Shown piece after piece: positions 61,701-64,000 of a stretch of 64,000 nucleotides of DNA. The stretch lies in the NCBI GenBank assembly GCA_946699065.1, contig CAMPDV010002339.1, forward strand, positions 1-64,000. The letters are read 5' to 3'. The notes below the pieces were generated by a model. The model was not told the DNA's origin and searched no databases. It worked only from the letters and a program-made list of their open reading frames with translations. The stretch's first letter is position 1. Each line of letters begins with the position of its first letter. The position numbers and the translations under genes were made by a program. The stretch is from Loxodes magnus. Taxonomy: Eukaryota; Ciliophora; Karyorelictea; Loxodida; Loxodidae.

Positions 61701-63930
61701 AGTTAAGCTTAAAAACTAATGGCTTATATTTAATTAATTAGAGAAAGCTAACTATATAATTATTTTCTATCTACTATTTAAATCATCCTCTGCTTTTAGA
61801 GAAGGCTAGAGATAAGTATGAAACAGTAAGTTTAATTAAAAGATAAAATTTTGCTTCTTTCAGGTAAAGATCCCTTTATGTTTAGTTTATCTTGGAACTA
61901 GTACTTCATTAATTTTATTTGGTAAGAAGCTTTTCATTATTTTTTAACCTTTCTATTTTGTATAATAAACACTATAATAATGATGATTGTTTGCTAGTCT
62001 AGCTAGGGAATTTATTGTGAAATATACTTTATAATGCTTTGTGAGAAAATCTAAATAGCATTTTGATATTGTAGTCTTTTAGCTCTTTTCTTAAATCTGA
62101 GATTAAAAATCAAGAGCTTTTCTTTCTTTATACTCCACAAATCACGGATAATTTACGCAGCTAGCAATATAAGGTGTAGACTTCTACGTTTGGTACTGCA
62201 TTTTATTTTTCATCTCCTCATTTCATTCAACCTTCAGAAGATAAGCTCAAGAATAAAAAATGCCTTTATCTAATAAAAATATCTGAACAATGGAAGATAT
62301 TTCAGGTTCAAGTTATAAAGAAACAGGTAGATACTACTAAGTTAAATGGCTGAATTATCCTATCTACTTTAAAATTGGTTTTTATCTCTTCTTAAACCTA
62401 TAAACTTTTCCTTTGAATAAGGGAGAAGTTCATAAAGGAATCAAGCTTAAGTTTAATGATATACTTCACAGTTCTAAGTAAAATTAAAAAAATTGCTATC
62501 TAGCATTGTTCTTGCCTTTGTATATCTAATTTATTTAAGATTCGAATCTCTAAATTTATTCATTTTTTCTAGTATCCTAGAAATAAAGTTACTAGTACAT
62601 TTAGTAGCATCCTTATAGTGTTTGTCTATCAAATTTAAGAACGCTTTGATATATCTACTCATATAGAGACTTAATTTTGATAGGATTCTTAATTGAACCT
62701 AATTAAAGATACTTAGTTATTTTATCTAGTAATATCCTATAAATAAAACATCTGCTTAGTATGATCATTTTAGGAAATTATCCTTACTTAATACATTAAA
62801 TGATTTAGATAGGCCAAACATCTCTAGTTCCATTCCACGCTATTAACTAAAGGTAATGATATATTTTTAATCCCTTGTATCTAAGTAATTTAAAGTATGA
62901 GTGTCTCTTTTACATTTATTCTTATTTTACTTAACTGTCTATTTATTTATACTCCTATTACTTTTTAATTTAGTTAAAGGTAATTTATTTAAAGCATTTG
63001 ATAGCTATATGATTATACAAGCCTATATTAGAAGCAAAGCTATAATATTTAATAAGCTTTTATATGTAAATATCAGATGCTGATTGTAAGATGCTTAAGC
63101 TTTATTAAAAGACTCTAACTTGCAATTTAGTAGATTTAATTTTATTAGCATTACTCTTATCTGTTATTACTGCTATCTATCTATATTAAGTAACCTAGTT
63201 TATCCTAGCAGATATAGACATGCATACACTTAGTTTTAGTACTATGTGGATGTTACTAGATATGCTAATTCACATTCTCTAGGTTTTTTATTTATGGTCT
63301 TTTTGGTAATTTTTATTACTATAAAATGGATCAAAGTGATAGCTTCATAAAAAGGCTAGTTTAAATAACTAAGTAATAAGAATCTTAGACTTTAAGACTG
63401 GAAGAAAATGAAGGCAGTCAAAAGAGAAAGGAATATTAGGTGCTAGATCTTTTGATAGGAGAAGGGTATATGACTGATAAGCTTTTTGGTGAAAGGATAG
63501 TAGTTAGCTATTTAGAGAGTAAATAGCTTTAGTACTCAAAATTAATACTTTCCTAGGAAATCAGCTAGATGAGAAACTCAAACGGTTATAGGGATTTAAA
63601 GGAATAAAACTCTGGCAATTAACCTATCGATAAAGAATTAGAAGTAGATCAACAATCTTTCTAGCAATACACCTAAAACTCTCCAATCTACTCTGTTGAA
63701 GACTAAACGTTCACTACTACAAACCTAGAAACAAACGAAAATTAATTAAAAAAAAGCAACGAAATAGAATACATTTAAGCCCTCAACACTCAAAGCAATG
63801 AAGAGAGTATAAGAGAAAGACAGTTGAATATAGATAAGAATTTATTAGAAAGCAAAAGAGTAGAAAATAGAATTCTGATAAATAATAATAGACTCAAGGT
63901 TTTTATTTTATAAACTTAAAATTAAATTCA
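58746..63930 (+). pseudogene. Cys-rich (furin-like) multi-pass membrane protein, frameshifted
   Basis: ATG at 58746 opens an uninterrupted ~165-codon stretch of Cys-rich repeats (NCQKCHKANETVICDDYF, CFLCSEIHQDCFKCK, CNKCKKQNKQCFECQRGFFL, CYFCSVSNPNC), the furin-like/growth-factor-receptor pattern. The frame shifts near 59245 (QCSKSTECTLY, CVEQWF, CSSCSQTIDNCLECSK) and again near 59600, where membrane-type sequence begins (ATAIILLLSSSGSIGNIF). Later hydrophobic segments in alternating frames include LILACLSLANFILGFA near 60100, DSISFICLVYCFFSMI near 60610 and LGFLFMVFLVIFITIKW near 63290. A hydrophilic tail follows (DKLFGERIVVSYLE, NQPIDKELEVDQQSF, SNEESIRERQLNIDK) to ~63920. TGAs read as W in SKWGEN and ENSWTA. 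The overall gene is about 1,700 codons. At least four shifts suggest decay or indel errors. Confidence 0.55.
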
Positions 63931-64000
63931 GTCAAATAATAAATTGAACTTTGTTTAATTAAACTGAGAACTAGTAATATAGAAATGATAACAAGTGAAA

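Overview
This is ciliate nuclear DNA: very AT-rich, with long genes that stay open only if UAA and UAG are read as glutamine. The most important observation is that in-frame TGA codons also sit exactly where tryptophan is expected. Examples are the WMAPE and DIWSLG motifs of a protein kinase, the WxY/WxF positions of kelch repeats, a GFWRK motif in a membrane protein, and one codon that is TGA in two copies of a gene and TGG in the third. The window therefore appears to use UAR=Gln and UGA=Trp, with no codon reserved for termination. That kind of code is known from karyorelicteans and from Condylostoma; the gene families themselves are typical of Tetrahymena-like ciliates. I cannot name the species. 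Because no codon is a dedicated stop, gene 3' ends given here are approximate.

Layout. 1-11.2 kb: the 5' end of a large repeat-rich membrane-protein gene (minus), a leucine-rich-repeat gene (5.8-7.3 kb) and an unrecognised gene (9.6-11.2 kb), in AT-rich spacer. 11.5-19.4 kb: an intact ~2,600-codon paralogue of the first gene with signal peptide, beta-helix-type repeats, Cys-rich boxes and about seven membrane segments. 20.3-23.6 kb: a short zinc-knuckle retroposon, a tRNA-Gly(UCC) and a TPR-pseudokinase gene. 25-34.98 kb: further zinc-knuckle (gag/ORF1-like) elements. 31-39.2 kb and 46.9-53.9 kb: two copies of a composite segment containing a LINE-like fragment on the minus strand, a gag-like ORF on plus, a RING-kelch gene on minus, and a second LINE-like fragment on plus. 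A third RING-kelch copy stands alone at 42.8-44.7 kb. 39.6-41.9 and 56.4-57.6 kb: B-box/coiled-coil genes, the first decayed and with kelch remnants. 58.7-63.9 kb: a frameshifted Cys-rich multi-pass membrane-protein gene.

Mobile DNA dominates the second half. The LINE-like pieces encode a CCHC ORF1 and an APE-type endonuclease, but no reverse transcriptase is visible. Short higher-GC inserts (0.26-0.95 kb) are flanked by 13-15 bp target-site duplications, and one has a matching empty site in the other copy of the segment. Several of them encode only a coiled-coil plus CCHC protein and end in (ATT)n. Many old copies carry single-base frameshifts. Some lie in homopolymers, so assembly error cannot be separated from decay by reading alone.
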